64,000 nucleotides of DNA from Methylobacterium sp. FF17. Lineage in GTDB: Bacteria; Pseudomonadota; Alphaproteobacteria; Rhizobiales; Beijerinckiaceae. Shown here piece after piece: positions 27,662 to 36,637 of this stretch; the first letter of the stretch is position 1, and each line of letters begins with the position of its first letter. The translations under genes were made by a program, and so were the position numbers. The DNA lies in assembly GCF_025813715.1 (NCBI RefSeq), contig NZ_CP107532.1, positions 1,116,001-1,180,000 on the forward strand. The letters are read 5' to 3'. The notes under the pieces are model-generated. The model was not told the DNA's origin. It was given only the letters and a program-made list of their open reading frames with translations, and searched no databases.

Positions 27662-28618
27662 TCAGGTGAGAACCCGGATCGGCGCCCCGTCGAGGAAGGC
27701 GCCGATATCCTCCACGATCTCGGGGAAGTAGGTGCGGTAGTTGCGCTCGGTGACATAGCCGAGATGCGGCGTCGCCAGCACGTTGGGCAGGGTGCGCCAG
27801 GGCGAATCCGGCGGCAGCGGCTCGGTTTCGAAGACGTCGAGGCCGGCGCCCGCGATGGCGCCCGCCCGGAGCGCGGCGAGCAGGGCCGCTTCGTCGACGA
27901 TCGCGGCGCGCGACGTGTTGATGAGGAGGGCATCGGGCCGCATCCGGCTCAAGGCACGCGCATCGATCAGGCCCCGCGTGCGGTCGCCGAGGACGAGGTG
28001 GATCGAGACGACGTCGCTCGCCTCCAGCAGCGCCTCCAGGGAGGGCGCCAGGGCGACGCCCTCCGCCTCCGCGCGCTCGGTCGTGAGGTTCCGGCTCCAG
28101 GCGCTGACCTGCATGCCGAAGGCCTGCGCGATCCGGGCGACGCGGGCGCCGGTCTTGCCGAGGCCGAGGAGGCCGAGGCGGCGGCCGGCGAGGTCCGTGC
28201 CGACGCTGCCCTGCCAGGGCCCGCCGGACCGCAGGGCCTGGACCTCGGGCACGAGGTGGCGGGCAAGCCCGAGGATCAGCGCGAAGGTGAGTTCCACCGG
28301 CGGCTCGGGGTGGCTCGCGGTGCCGCAGACCGTGACGCCGTGCGCCTTCGCGGCGGCGAGGTCGATCGACGCGTTGCGCATGCCGCTGGTGAGGAGGAGC
28401 TTCAGCCGCGGCAGGCGCGCGAACAACGCGGCCGGGAACGGCGTGCGCTCGCGCATCATCACCACGATCTCGCAATCCCGGATCGCGTCGACCAGCGCGT
28501 CCTGCGTCGCGAAGGTGGTGCGCAGGTCCCGCAGCACGAGGCGGTCCGTCAGCCCCGACCAGTCCGCCATCGTCGGACCGACGCCCTGGTAGTCGTCGAG
28601 GATCGCGCAGGTCAGCAT
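27662..28618 (-). CDS. D-isomer-specific 2-hydroxyacid dehydrogenase
   Basis: The 318-residue NAD(P)-dependent enzyme has the Rossmann motif [15 protein letters not shown] (about 145-160). The catalytic Arg is in [10 protein letters not shown], Glu in DVFETEPLP, and His in [10 protein letters not shown]. The substrate is uncertain: the family includes phosphoglycerate, glyoxylate/hydroxypyruvate and formate dehydrogenases. In a methylotroph a hydroxypyruvate reductase role (serine cycle) is conceivable, but no serine-cycle gene is nearby. It diverges from dnaE2. Confidence 0.9.
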   Translation of the reverse strand: MLTCAILDDYQGVGPTMADWSGLTDRLVLRDLRTTFATQDALVDAIRDCEIVVMMRERTPFPAALFARLPRLKLLLTSGMRNASIDLAAAKAHGVTVCGTASHPEPPVELTFALILGLARHLVPEVQALRSGGPWQGSVGTDLAGRRLGLLGLGKTGARVARIAQAFGMQVSAWSRNLTTERAEAEGVALAPSLEALLEASDVVSIHLVLGDRTRGLIDARALSRMRPDALLINTSRAAIVDEAALLAALRAGAIAGAGLDVFETEPLPPDSPWRTLPNVLATPHLGYVTERNYRTYFPEIVEDIGAFLDGAPIRVLT

Positions 28619-28780
28619 GGGACATCCTGTCTGGGGAGGACCGGGCTAGCGCACGGCGAACCGGTTGGCCAGCGGCCCCGAAGCTTTGACTCCCGCGCAC
28701 GAAACCGGCACCCCGGGATCCAATATGATCACGGTTCGTTCTCTATCCTGAGACGGGTTCCGGAAGCGGGAGCGAGGGAG

Positions 28781-31700
28781 ATGGCACTGACGTCCGAGCC
28801 GCCCGCCTATGCCGAACTCGTCGTCACCACGAACTTCTCGTTCCTGCGGGGAGCCTCGCATCCCGGCGAGATGGTGGGCCAGGCCGCCGAACTCGGGCTG
28901 CACGCCATCGGCATCGCCGACCGCAACACCCTGGCGGGCATCGTGCGGGGCCATGCCGAGGTCAAGCGCCGCAAGGCGGCGGGCGAGCCGGGCATCCGCT
29001 TCCTGCCGGGCGTGCGGCTCGTGACCGAGGCCGGCTTCGAGGCCGTGGCCTACCCGATGGACCGGGTTGCCTACGGGCGCCTGTGCCGGCTCCTCACCCG
29101 GGGCAACCGCCGGTCCGAGAAGGGCCAGTGCCGGTTCGACTTTTCGGAGCTGCTGGAGGCCAGCGAGGGGCAGATGCTGATCGCGGTCCCGCCCGAGCAT
29201 CTCGGCGACGACGACCCCTTCCTGTCTCACCTCGCGGACCTCGCCGCCCACGCCCCCGGCCGGGTCACCCTGGCGGGGAGCCATCGCCGGCGCGGCGACG
29301 AGCGCCGCCGCCTCGGGCGTCTCGCGGAACTCGGCGCGCGCCTCGGCGCCCCCCTGGTGGCGGTCTCGGACGCGCTCTACCACCACCCGGACCGGCGCCC
29401 CCTGCAGGACATCGTCGCCTGCATCCGCGAGGGCTGCACCCTGGCGTCGGCGGGCTACCGCCTGGAGGCCAATGCCGAGCGCCACCTGAAGCCGGCCGCC
29501 GAGATGGCGCGCCTGTTCGCCGACCACCCGGAGGCCCTGGCCCGCACCATCGAGATCGTGCAGGCCTGCGACTTCTCCCTCGATGAACTCAAGTACGAGT
29601 ATCCCGACGAGCCGGTGCCGCCGGGATCGACCGCGCAGGGTTACCTGACCGACCAAGTCCTGCACCGGGCCCGCTGGCGTTATCCGGAGGGTATACCAGA
29701 ACAAATCATGAACACGATCCACGAGGAACTGCGTCTCATCGAGAAGATGGACTATGCGCGCTACTTCCTGACTCTGTTCGACATCGTCGAATTCGCCCGC
29801 AAGCGCGGCATCCTCTGCCAGGGGCGCGGCTCGGCGGCCAATTCGGTGGTCTGCTACTGCCTCGGCATCACGGCGGTCGACCCCACCGAGATCCGGCTGC
29901 TGTTCGCGCGCTTCATCTCGGAGAACCGGGCCGAGCCCCCCGACATCGACGTGGATTTCGAGCACGAGCGCCGCGAGGAGGTGATCCAGTACCTCTACGA
30001 CCGCTACGGCCGCGACCGCGCCGCGATCTGCGCCACGGTGATCCACTACCGCCCGCGCAGCGCCATCCGGGAGGTCGGCAAGGTCTTGGGGTTGCCCCCC
30101 GACATCACCGGCGTGATGGCCGACACGGTCTGGGGCTCCTGGGGCAAGGACCTGCCGGACGCGCATATCCGGCAGGCCGGCCTCGACCCGGACAACCCGT
30201 CGATCCGGCAGGCGCTGGAGCTCGCCCATGCGCTGATCGGCTTCCCGCGCCACCTCTCGCAGCATGTGGGCGGGTTCGTGCTGACGCGCGGGCGCCTCGA
30301 CGAGACCGTGCCGGTGGGCAACGCCGCCATGGCGGACCGCACCTTCATCGAGTGGGACAAGGACGACATCGACGTGCTCGGCCTGATGAAGGTCGACGTG
30401 CTGGCGCTCGGCATGCTGAGCTGCCTGCGCCGGGGCGTCGATTTCCTCCAGCGCGACTATGGGCACGACTACCCGACCCTGGCCGACCTGCCGCGCGAGG
30501 ACCCCGCCACCTACGCGATGCTGGCGAAGGCCGATTCGGTCGGCGTGTTCCAGGTCGAGAGCCGGGCCCAGATGTCGATGCTGCCGCGCCTGAAGCCGCG
30601 GGAATTCTACGACCTCGTGGTGCAGGTGGCGATCGTCCGGCCCGGGCCGATCCAGGGCGACATGGTCCATCCCTACCTGCGCCGCCGCCAGGGGCTGGAG
30701 CCCGTCAGCTACCCCTCCCCCCATCCCGATCACGGGCCGAAGGACGAGCTGGAGAGCGTGCTGAAGCGGACCTACGGCGTGCCCCTGTTCCAGGAGCACG
30801 CCATGCAGATCGCGATCACGGCCGCCGGCTTCGCGCCGTCCGAGGCCGACGGCCTGCGCCGGGCCATGGCGACCTTCCGGCACAACGGCCAGATCGTGAA
30901 CTTCCGCACCAAGTTCGTGGAGGGCATGGTGGCACGCGGCTACCCGCGCGACTTCACCGAGCGCTGCTTCAAGCAGATCGAGGGGTTCTCGACCTACGGC
31001 TTCCCCGAGAGCCACGCGGCGAGCTTCGCGCTGCTGGTCTACGCCTCGGCCTGGATGAAGTGTCGGCACCCGGACGTCTTCCTCGCCGCCATCCTGAACT
31101 CCCAGCCCATGGGGTTCTACCAGCCGGCGCAGCTCGTGCGCGATGCCCGCGCCCACGGGGTCGAGGTGCGGAGCGTCGACGTCAATGCCAGCGACTGGGA
31201 CTGCACCCTGGAGCCGGCCTCCGAGCCCCCGCCCCCCGGCGTGGCGCGGCGCCTCGCCGTGCGCCTCGGCCTGCGCCAGGTCAGCGGGGTGCCGCAGGCC
31301 GCCATGCACCGCCTCGTGGCGCTGCGCGGCAACGGCTACGCCAGCATCGAGGGGTTGCAGGCGGCCCTGGCGCTGCCCCGCAACGCCCTGGAGCGGCTGG
31401 CCGAGGCGGATGCGTTCCGCTCCCTCGACCTCGACCGGCGGGCCGCCCTCTGGGCGGTGCGGACCCTGGAAGGCACCTCCGCCCGCAAGGCCGCCCTGCG
31501 GGCCGCCGGCGACCGGCGGGCCCATCTCCTCGACACGCCGATGCCGCTCTTCGCCTTCCACGCCGATGACGGGCTGTTTCGCCACGAGCCTGCGGTGAGC
31601 CTCCCCGCCATGGCGGCCTCCGAGCACGTGGCGGAAGATTACGCCGCCACCGGCCTCTCCCTGAAGGGCCACCCGGTGGCGTTCTTCCGGACCCGGCTCG

Positions 31701-32104
31701 CCCGGATCGGCGCGATCCCCGCCCGCGACCACCATGACGGGGCCAAGGTGGCCAACAACGCCCGGATCATGGTGGCGGGCCTCGTCCTCACCCGGCAGCG
31801 GCCGGGCACGGCGCGCGGCACCGTGTTCCTGACCCTGGAGGACGAGACCGGCATCGCCAACGTCATCGTCTGGCGCGACGTGTTCGAGGCCAACCGCGCC
31901 GTGGCCATGGGTGCCCGCTTCCTCGCGGTGCGGGGCCGGGTGCAGCGCCAGGGCCTCGTCGTGCACCTGCTGGCCGAGCGGTTCCGCGACCTCTCGCCGG
32001 CCCTGCGCGACCTGCGCGCCGGGGGCCTGCGCCTGCCGCCCGAGACCACGGATTTCGGCGCCCCCGAGGATCGGCGGATTTACCGCAGCCGCGATTTCCA
32101 TTGA
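28781..32104 (+). CDS. dnaE2: error-prone DNA polymerase DnaE2 (ImuC)
   Basis: The 1107-residue polymerase is the DnaE2/ImuC branch of the C-family. It opens with the PHP domain ([19 protein letters not shown]), has the polymerase core [17 protein letters not shown] and [20 protein letters not shown], and later [16 protein letters not shown] and [19 protein letters not shown]. It ends with an OB fold ([21 protein letters not shown]). With ImuA and ImuB it performs damage-induced mutagenic synthesis. Here imuA and imuB are absent on both sides, so the cassette is split. The ATG at 28781 has GGAG at good spacing. I find no clear alphaproteobacterial LexA box in the 160-bp upstream gap. Confidence 0.93.
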   Translation: MALTSEPPAYAELVVTTNFSFLRGASHPGEMVGQAAELGLHAIGIADRNTLAGIVRGHAEVKRRKAAGEPGIRFLPGVRLVTEAGFEAVAYPMDRVAYGRLCRLLTRGNRRSEKGQCRFDFSELLEASEGQMLIAVPPEHLGDDDPFLSHLADLAAHAPGRVTLAGSHRRRGDERRRLGRLAELGARLGAPLVAVSDALYHHPDRRPLQDIVACIREGCTLASAGYRLEANAERHLKPAAEMARLFADHPEALARTIEIVQACDFSLDELKYEYPDEPVPPGSTAQGYLTDQVLHRARWRYPEGIPEQIMNTIHEELRLIEKMDYARYFLTLFDIVEFARKRGILCQGRGSAANSVVCYCLGITAVDPTEIRLLFARFISENRAEPPDIDVDFEHERREEVIQYLYDRYGRDRAAICATVIHYRPRSAIREVGKVLGLPPDITGVMADTVWGSWGKDLPDAHIRQAGLDPDNPSIRQALELAHALIGFPRHLSQHVGGFVLTRGRLDETVPVGNAAMADRTFIEWDKDDIDVLGLMKVDVLALGMLSCLRRGVDFLQRDYGHDYPTLADLPREDPATYAMLAKADSVGVFQVESRAQMSMLPRLKPREFYDLVVQVAIVRPGPIQGDMVHPYLRRRQGLEPVSYPSPHPDHGPKDELESVLKRTYGVPLFQEHAMQIAITAAGFAPSEADGLRRAMATFRHNGQIVNFRTKFVEGMVARGYPRDFTERCFKQIEGFSTYGFPESHAASFALLVYASAWMKCRHPDVFLAAILNSQPMGFYQPAQLVRDARAHGVEVRSVDVNASDWDCTLEPASEPPPPGVARRLAVRLGLRQVSGVPQAAMHRLVALRGNGYASIEGLQAALALPRNALERLAEADAFRSLDLDRRAALWAVRTLEGTSARKAALRAAGDRRAHLLDTPMPLFAFHADDGLFRHEPAVSLPAMAASEHVAEDYAATGLSLKGHPVAFFRTRLARIGAIPARDHHDGAKVANNARIMVAGLVLTRQRPGTARGTVFLTLEDETGIANVIVWRDVFEANRAVAMGARFLAVRGRVQRQGLVVHLLAERFRDLSPALRDLRAGGLRLPPETTDFGAPEDRRIYRSRDFH

Positions 32105-32210
32105 GGCCGAAACGCGACCGGGCACGATCCGAGCTGGTCAGCCGTTGCCGCCGCCCGTAAATCTGGTGCGATTCCAAAGAGACGACGACGCTGCCCCGAT
32201 CTTCGACGCG

Positions 32211-32255
32211 TACCTCCGAGATTCCGGCCTCCAAGATTCCGGCCTCCAAGATTTC
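32211..32255 (+). repeat. 15-bp tandem repeat before the histidine kinase
   Basis: Three 15-bp units read TACCTCCGAGATTCC, GGCCTCCAAGATTCC and GGCCTCCAAGATTTC, followed by a more diverged TGCTTCGTGGTGGAA. The core CCAAGATTCC matches the CCAAGATCCC core of the array at 13161-13235 in the same orientation relative to the downstream gene. The units are in frame with the kinase and would encode repeated Ile-Pro-Ala-Ser-Lys. Confidence 0.85.
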
Positions 32256-32337
32256 TGCTTCGTGGTGGAAGGGCTGGCAGGCCGTCCACGCGACCGAACG
32301 CCTGCGCGCGCGCATCTGGCTCGGCGAGGCCGCCGCC

Positions 32338-33270
32338 GTGGCCGCCTCGGCCCTGGCCCTGGCCCTGCGCTTCGCCCTCGACGACGTGCTGCCGCCGGGC
32401 TTTCCCTACCTGACCTTCTTCCCGGCCGTGATCCTCACGACCTTCTTCTTCGGCCTGCGCCCCGGCATCACCTGCGCGATTCTGAGCGGGCTCGCCGCCT
32501 GGTACTTCTTCATCCCGCCGGCCAGCGCCTTCCTCATCGACGGGCCGACCGCGCTGGCCCTGGCCTTCTACGCCTTCATCGTCACGGTCGACATCGCGCT
32601 GATCCACATCATGCACCGGGCGGGCGAGCGCCTGCGCACCGAGCAGGCGGTGACGGCGGGGCTCTACGAGCAGCAGCGCACCATGTTCCAGGAGCTGCAG
32701 CACCGGGTCGCCAACAACATGCAGTTCGTGGCCGCCCTGCTCACCCTGCAGAAGCGCAAGGTCGGGGACGACCCGAAGGCGGCGCTGACCGCCCTCGACG
32801 AGGCGCGGGTGCGGCTGGAGACGATCTCCCGCATCCACCGCCGCCTCTACGACCCGAGCAGCATCGAGGCCCCCGTCGGCCAGTACCTGAAGGAACTCTG
32901 CGCCGACCTCCTCGACGCCACGGGCGCGCAGAACATCGTCTGCCTCGTGGACATGCCCCCGGTGCGCCTCGACCTCACCCGACTGACCACCCTGTCGCTC
33001 CTCGTGGTCGAGGTGGTCACCAACGCCCTCAAGCACGCCTTCCCGGCGGGTGGGCGGGGCACCATCACGATCCAGATCGAACGGATCGACGCGGAGCGGC
33101 TCCGGCTCACCATCGCGGATGACGGACGCGGCATGCCGGTGGATTTCGACCCCGGCACCACGCGCAGCCTCGGCTTTCGCATCGCGCAGGGGCTGGCCGG
33201 ACAGTTGGGCGGGCAGCTCGCCTACAGCAACGAGGGCGGTACCGTGGTCCGCCTCGCCTTCCAGGCCTGA
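32338..33270 (+). CDS. HisKA_2/HWE-type sensor histidine kinase with DUF4118 membrane domain
   Basis: From a GTG at 32338 this encodes 310 residues: a DUF4118 (KdpD-like) block of transmembrane helices (RFALDDVLPPGFPYLTFFP), the phospho-acceptor region FQELQHRVANNMQFVAALLTL (His near residue 122), and an ATPase domain (LVVEVVTNALKHAFPAGG, ADDGRGMPVDF, GFRIAQGLAGQLGG). The frame is clearly coding before this GTG: ERLRARIWLGEAAAV completes the first membrane helix, and coding character extends to about 32248, where an in-frame AAG occupies the place a start codon would have. No ATG, GTG or TTG occurs between the stop at 32160 and 32338, so the true start is unresolved. No response regulator is adjacent. 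Confidence 0.82.
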   Translation: MAASALALALRFALDDVLPPGFPYLTFFPAVILTTFFFGLRPGITCAILSGLAAWYFFIPPASAFLIDGPTALALAFYAFIVTVDIALIHIMHRAGERLRTEQAVTAGLYEQQRTMFQELQHRVANNMQFVAALLTLQKRKVGDDPKAALTALDEARVRLETISRIHRRLYDPSSIEAPVGQYLKELCADLLDATGAQNIVCLVDMPPVRLDLTRLTTLSLLVVEVVTNALKHAFPAGGRGTITIQIERIDAERLRLTIADDGRGMPVDFDPGTTRSLGFRIAQGLAGQLGGQLAYSNEGGTVVRLAFQA

Positions 33271-33396
33271 AGCACTCCGCCCCTCGGCGGCGCGGACCGT
33301 CGTTGTCACACCCGCCAGCTTGCAAATTCGACCGGCTTATCTGACGAAGACAGCCGGCGAAGCTGCGCCGTACTGGCCCGTGAGCGGGAGCGAAGC

Positions 33397-35019
33397 ATGG
33401 AAACCATCGGCCGTGACCTGCGCGAGATGCAGCGCGTCCCCCTCGCGGCCTCGCATATCGCGGCGCTGCGGGCCGCCGGCACCGAGCGGCTTTATCCGGC
33501 CGGGACCTTCCTCGCGCGGGCCGGCCAGCCGGCCGACCGCTTCGTCTACGTCCTCACGGGCGAGATCGAGGTGGTGGACCCCTTCACGGACGAGCGGCAC
33601 CTCCCGTCCACCCTCGGGCCGACGCAGTTCATGGGGGAGATCGCCTTCCTGAACGGCGGCAACTGGTCGATGCCGATGCGGGCGGTGACGGAGACCCGCG
33701 TCATCGAGGTGCCGCGCCCGGAGATGCTGCGGCTGATGTCCGAGATCCCGGAGATGTCGGACATCGTGATCACGGTGCTGGCGGCCCGGCGGCGACGGCA
33801 GCTCGATTCGCGCGACGGCACCCTGGTGCTGATCGGCGAGGACGACGACCGCGCCGTTCGGCGGATCGCGGAGTTCGCCAGCCGCAACCGCCTCCCCTAC
33901 CAATCCTATGCCCTGGGCAGCCCGGAGGCGGCCCGCGTCGCGACGAGCTGCGCCATCGGGGCCGACCGGCCCGCGGTGATCTTCGGCCGCGACGTGGTCC
34001 TGACCGATCCGACCCCCGACAAGGTCGCCCACCTGCTCGGCCTCAACCACGACCTCGTGGACGACGAGGTCTTCGACGTGCTCATCGTCGGCGGCGGCCC
34101 GGCCGGCGTGGCGGCCGGCGTCTATGCGGGCGCGGAGGGCCTGCGCGCCCTGGTGGTGGAGGACGTCGCCATCGGCGGGCAAGCCGGCACGTCGAGCCGG
34201 ATCGAGAACTACATGGGATTCCCGACCGGGATCTCCGGGGCCGACCTCGTCTGGCGGGGCGAGGTCCAGGCGATGAAGTTCGGGACGCGGTTCGCGATGC
34301 CGCGGCGGGTGGCCAAGCTGGAGCGGCTCGCGGATGGGGGCTTCTGCGCGACCTTCGAGACCGGCCAGCGCGTGCGCGGGCAGGCCGTCGTCGTGGCGAC
34401 CGGGGTGCAGTACCGGCGCCTGCCGATCGAGCGCCTCGAGGCGTTCGAGGGCGCGGGCGTCTACTACGCGGCGACGGAAATCGAGGCGCGCTACTGCCGG
34501 AACGCCGAGGTGGTCATCATCGGCGGCGGCAATTCCGCCGGGCAGGCGGCGATGTTCCTCAGCCGCGCGGCCCGTCACGTCCGCCTCCTGGTGCGGGGGC
34601 CGTCGCTCGCGACCTCGATGTCGCGCTACCTTTCGAGCCGCCTGGAGGCCGATCCGGCGATCACGATCGAGTACGGGGCCGAGGTCGCCGCCCTCCACGG
34701 GGCGGATCGCCTGGAGGCGGTGACGATCCGCAGCGTCGGCGACGGCGGCTCCCGCCGCCTCGCGACCTGCGCGGTCTTCATCATGGTGGGGGCCGCGCCC
34801 AACACCCGCTGGCTCTCGGGCCTCGTCGAACTCGACAGCCACGGCTTCGTGCTGACCGGGGACATCGACGGCGCGGGCTCGCCCTACGCCACGTCGCATC
34901 CGGGCATCTTCGCGGTGGGCGACGTGCGGGCCGGCTCCGTCAAGCGCGTCGCCTCGTCGGTCGGCGAGGGCTCGGTGGTGATCTCCAAGGTCTGGGAGCA
35001 CGTCCGCGCCCGGACCTGA
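33397..35019 (+). CDS. cNMP-binding domain fused to thioredoxin-reductase-like flavoprotein
   Basis: The 540-residue protein has three parts. Residues 1-140 are a cyclic-nucleotide-binding-type domain (GTFLARAGQPADRFVYVLTG, then FMGEIAFLNGG). Residues 150-215 are a small thioredoxin-like linker. From about 225 it is a thioredoxin-reductase-like flavoprotein, with the FAD motif DVLIVGGGPAGVAAGVYA, the NAD(P) motif VVIIGGGNSAGQAAMF, and AVGDVRAGSVKRVASSVGEG at the C-terminus. The redox CxxC of true thioredoxin reductases is missing; the matching region reads YYAATEIEARYC. It is therefore probably not a thioredoxin reductase, but a cNMP-gated or redox-sensing flavoprotein. The partner is unknown. 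Confidence 0.88.
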   Translation: METIGRDLREMQRVPLAASHIAALRAAGTERLYPAGTFLARAGQPADRFVYVLTGEIEVVDPFTDERHLPSTLGPTQFMGEIAFLNGGNWSMPMRAVTETRVIEVPRPEMLRLMSEIPEMSDIVITVLAARRRRQLDSRDGTLVLIGEDDDRAVRRIAEFASRNRLPYQSYALGSPEAARVATSCAIGADRPAVIFGRDVVLTDPTPDKVAHLLGLNHDLVDDEVFDVLIVGGGPAGVAAGVYAGAEGLRALVVEDVAIGGQAGTSSRIENYMGFPTGISGADLVWRGEVQAMKFGTRFAMPRRVAKLERLADGGFCATFETGQRVRGQAVVVATGVQYRRLPIERLEAFEGAGVYYAATEIEARYCRNAEVVIIGGGNSAGQAAMFLSRAARHVRLLVRGPSLATSMSRYLSSRLEADPAITIEYGAEVAALHGADRLEAVTIRSVGDGGSRRLATCAVFIMVGAAPNTRWLSGLVELDSHGFVLTGDIDGAGSPYATSHPGIFAVGDVRAGSVKRVASSVGEGSVVISKVWEHVRART

Positions 35020-35086
35020 GCCCGGCGGGCTCGCGCGCATACGGACCCAGCGCGAACGGTTCGCGCCGGGTCCGGATCGTACACGA

Positions 35087-35626
35087 TCAGTACTCGATCA
35101 CGTCCTCCAGGGCGTAGTGCTTCACCGTCTTCCGATTGGCGATGAGCTCGTCGATGGTCGGCTCGCCCCGCATGGCGCGCCCGATGGCGAGCTTCGTCGC
35201 CTCGTAGTTGGTGCGGTAGAGGTCCTTCTGGTCGAGGTTGGCGTCTTCGGCGCAGCGCGGGTCGAGCCAGATCATGATGATCATGCACAGGTCGTCGAGG
35301 CCGTCCTTCGGCAGCACGCCCTCGATCACGCAGTCGATGATCGCGTCGCCGGTGGCGGCCTGGACCACGCCGCCGAGGAGCTCGACGTAGGCCGCCGTGT
35401 GAATCGTCGCCTTCGTGGTCATCATCGTGGCCGGGCGCACGAGCTGGTTGAGGTCGCGCACCACGAACATCCGGGTGTGGCCCTGGACCTGCCCCATCAT
35501 GCCGGCGAAGGCCTGGCCCGCCGGGCCCCGGGTGGAGCCGATCAGCACTTCGGGCATGGCGTCGGTGTACTGTCCGTCCGCCGCGAGCACGGTCGCCTCG
35601 CCGGTACGGAACCAGATCTCGGACAT
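35087..35626 (-). CDS. formaldehyde-activating enzyme (Fae) paralogue
   Basis: The 179-residue protein belongs to the Fae family, which condenses formaldehyde with tetrahydromethanopterin. The core LIGSTRGPAGQAFAGMMGQV, the segment TKATIHTAAYVELLGGVVQA and RTNYEATKLAIGRAMRGEPT match family blocks. The position of the catalytic His that precedes the L-I-G motif in true Fae reads T-D-A-M-P-E-V, so the His is absent. This fits the Fae2/Fae3-type homologues of methylotrophs, whose function is unknown. The ATG at 35626 is preceded by GGAGGA; an upstream in-frame ATG at 35794 is not supported. It supports a methylotrophic host. Confidence 0.85.
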   Translation of the reverse strand: MSEIWFRTGEATVLAADGQYTDAMPEVLIGSTRGPAGQAFAGMMGQVQGHTRMFVVRDLNQLVRPATMMTTKATIHTAAYVELLGGVVQAATGDAIIDCVIEGVLPKDGLDDLCMIIMIWLDPRCAEDANLDQKDLYRTNYEATKLAIGRAMRGEPTIDELIANRKTVKHYALEDVIEY

Positions 35627-35814
35627 GGGGTCTTCCTCCAACGCTGTTTCGATGGCCCCGGCGGGCCGGGGACGGGTCGGGCGGACAAACACCACCGGGC
35701 CGGGGGCCGTCAATCGCGGCGCGGCGCGCCGTCGGCCACCCCCTGGCCTCGCGCCCCGGGATCGGTCATGCAGGGCCGCCGGGATCGACGGCACGGTAAG
35801 AGGCGCGTGACCCG

Positions 35815-36024
35815 ATGAGCACGGAACGGGACTGGAGCTTGGCGGTGGCGGCGGAGGCCGGGGGCGTACGGGTCGAGATCGACCTGCCCGACCTGGAGGG
35901 CCGGCCCGTCACGGCGATCCTGGCGCTGAGCCGGGAGGAGGCCCGCACCCTCGCCCGGGCGCTGCTGGCCGCCTCGGGCGACGCGATGGAGCGGACGTTC
36001 CCCCACGTGCCCGGCGGGGCCTAG
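35815..36024 (+). CDS. small hypothetical protein
   Basis: The 69-residue protein (MSTERDWSLAVAAEAGGVRV at the start) looks like a compact alpha/beta fold with an amphipathic helix, LSREEARTLARALLAASGDA. No signal peptide and no family is recognised. It fills the gap between the Fae paralogue (divergent) and the lipoprotein gene (convergent, 12 bp), which supports its being a real gene, but evidence is limited to composition and position. Confidence 0.5.
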   Translation: MSTERDWSLAVAAEAGGVRVEIDLPDLEGRPVTAILALSREEARTLARALLAASGDAMERTFPHVPGGA

Positions 36025-36036
36025 GCCAGGCGCGCC

Positions 36037-36483
36037 CTAGAGCCCGACGCGGTTGCTGCGGCCGGGCAGGCGCGGCACCTTGGCGTCGCGGGGCTCGATC
36101 GGCGCGGCGCAGGTATAGGTGAACTCGGTCTGCAGGTCGGTGAACACGGTCTCGCCGCTGATCCGGCAATCCTCGCGCACAGTCTCGTTCAGGTAGGTGC
36201 GCGCCGCCTCGCGGAAACGCTTGACCCGGGTCAGGGCCGGGTCGCCCCCGGCCAGCGCGTCGTCGATGCCGCAGCCCGTGGTCTCCCGCAGGGCGTTCGA
36301 GACGATCAGCATCCGGCGCACCCGGCGCTGGTCGTAGACCTCGTAGGGGTCCTTGCAGCCGATGGTCACGACCTGGGGCGTCAGGCTGACATAGGTCTTC
36401 GAGATGTAGGCAAAGCCCGTGCAGCCCGAGGCGACGAGCCCGAGCGCGACGGTGGCGACGAGGGAGCCGGTGAGCCGGTACAC
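36037..36483 (-). CDS. putative lipoprotein of unknown function
   Basis: From a GTG at 36483 the protein has 148 residues: a lipoprotein signal VYRLTGSLVATVALGLVASGC, then a mature part with IGCKDPYEVYDQRRVRRMLIVS, a Cys-rich ETTGCGIDDA, and REDCRISGETVFTDLQ. Several Cys residues suggest disulphides and a periplasmic location. An ATG at 36534 in the same frame would add a 17-residue N-terminus that spoils the signal peptide. I do not recognise a family, although the Y-E-V-Y-D-Q-R-R-V block looks conserved. Confidence 0.65.
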   Translation of the reverse strand: MYRLTGSLVATVALGLVASGCTGFAYISKTYVSLTPQVVTIGCKDPYEVYDQRRVRRMLIVSNALRETTGCGIDDALAGGDPALTRVKRFREAARTYLNETVREDCRISGETVFTDLQTEFTYTCAAPIEPRDAKVPRLPGRSNRVGL

Positions 36484-36637
36484 GTTTCGGACGCCCTTCG
36501 CTGATCTCGGGCCATGGTTGAGCCGGACCGGCATTGAAGCGCAGGCACGCCCACGGTCAAGCCTCGCCGGGACACATGCCTGGGGTTTTCGGTCCCGCCT
36601 CCACCCCGGCCATGGAGAGGAGGCGGGCAGCGAAGAC

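Noticed and set aside
28734..28760. Possible alphaproteobacterial LexA box (GTTC half-sites) upstream of dnaE2.
   Set aside because: GTTC occurs several times, but no pair has the required GTTC-N7-GTTC spacing.
27764..28780. Open frame upstream of and in frame with dnaE2.
   Set aside because: It is antisense to the 2-hydroxyacid dehydrogenase and has no family features; the PHP domain begins at 28781.
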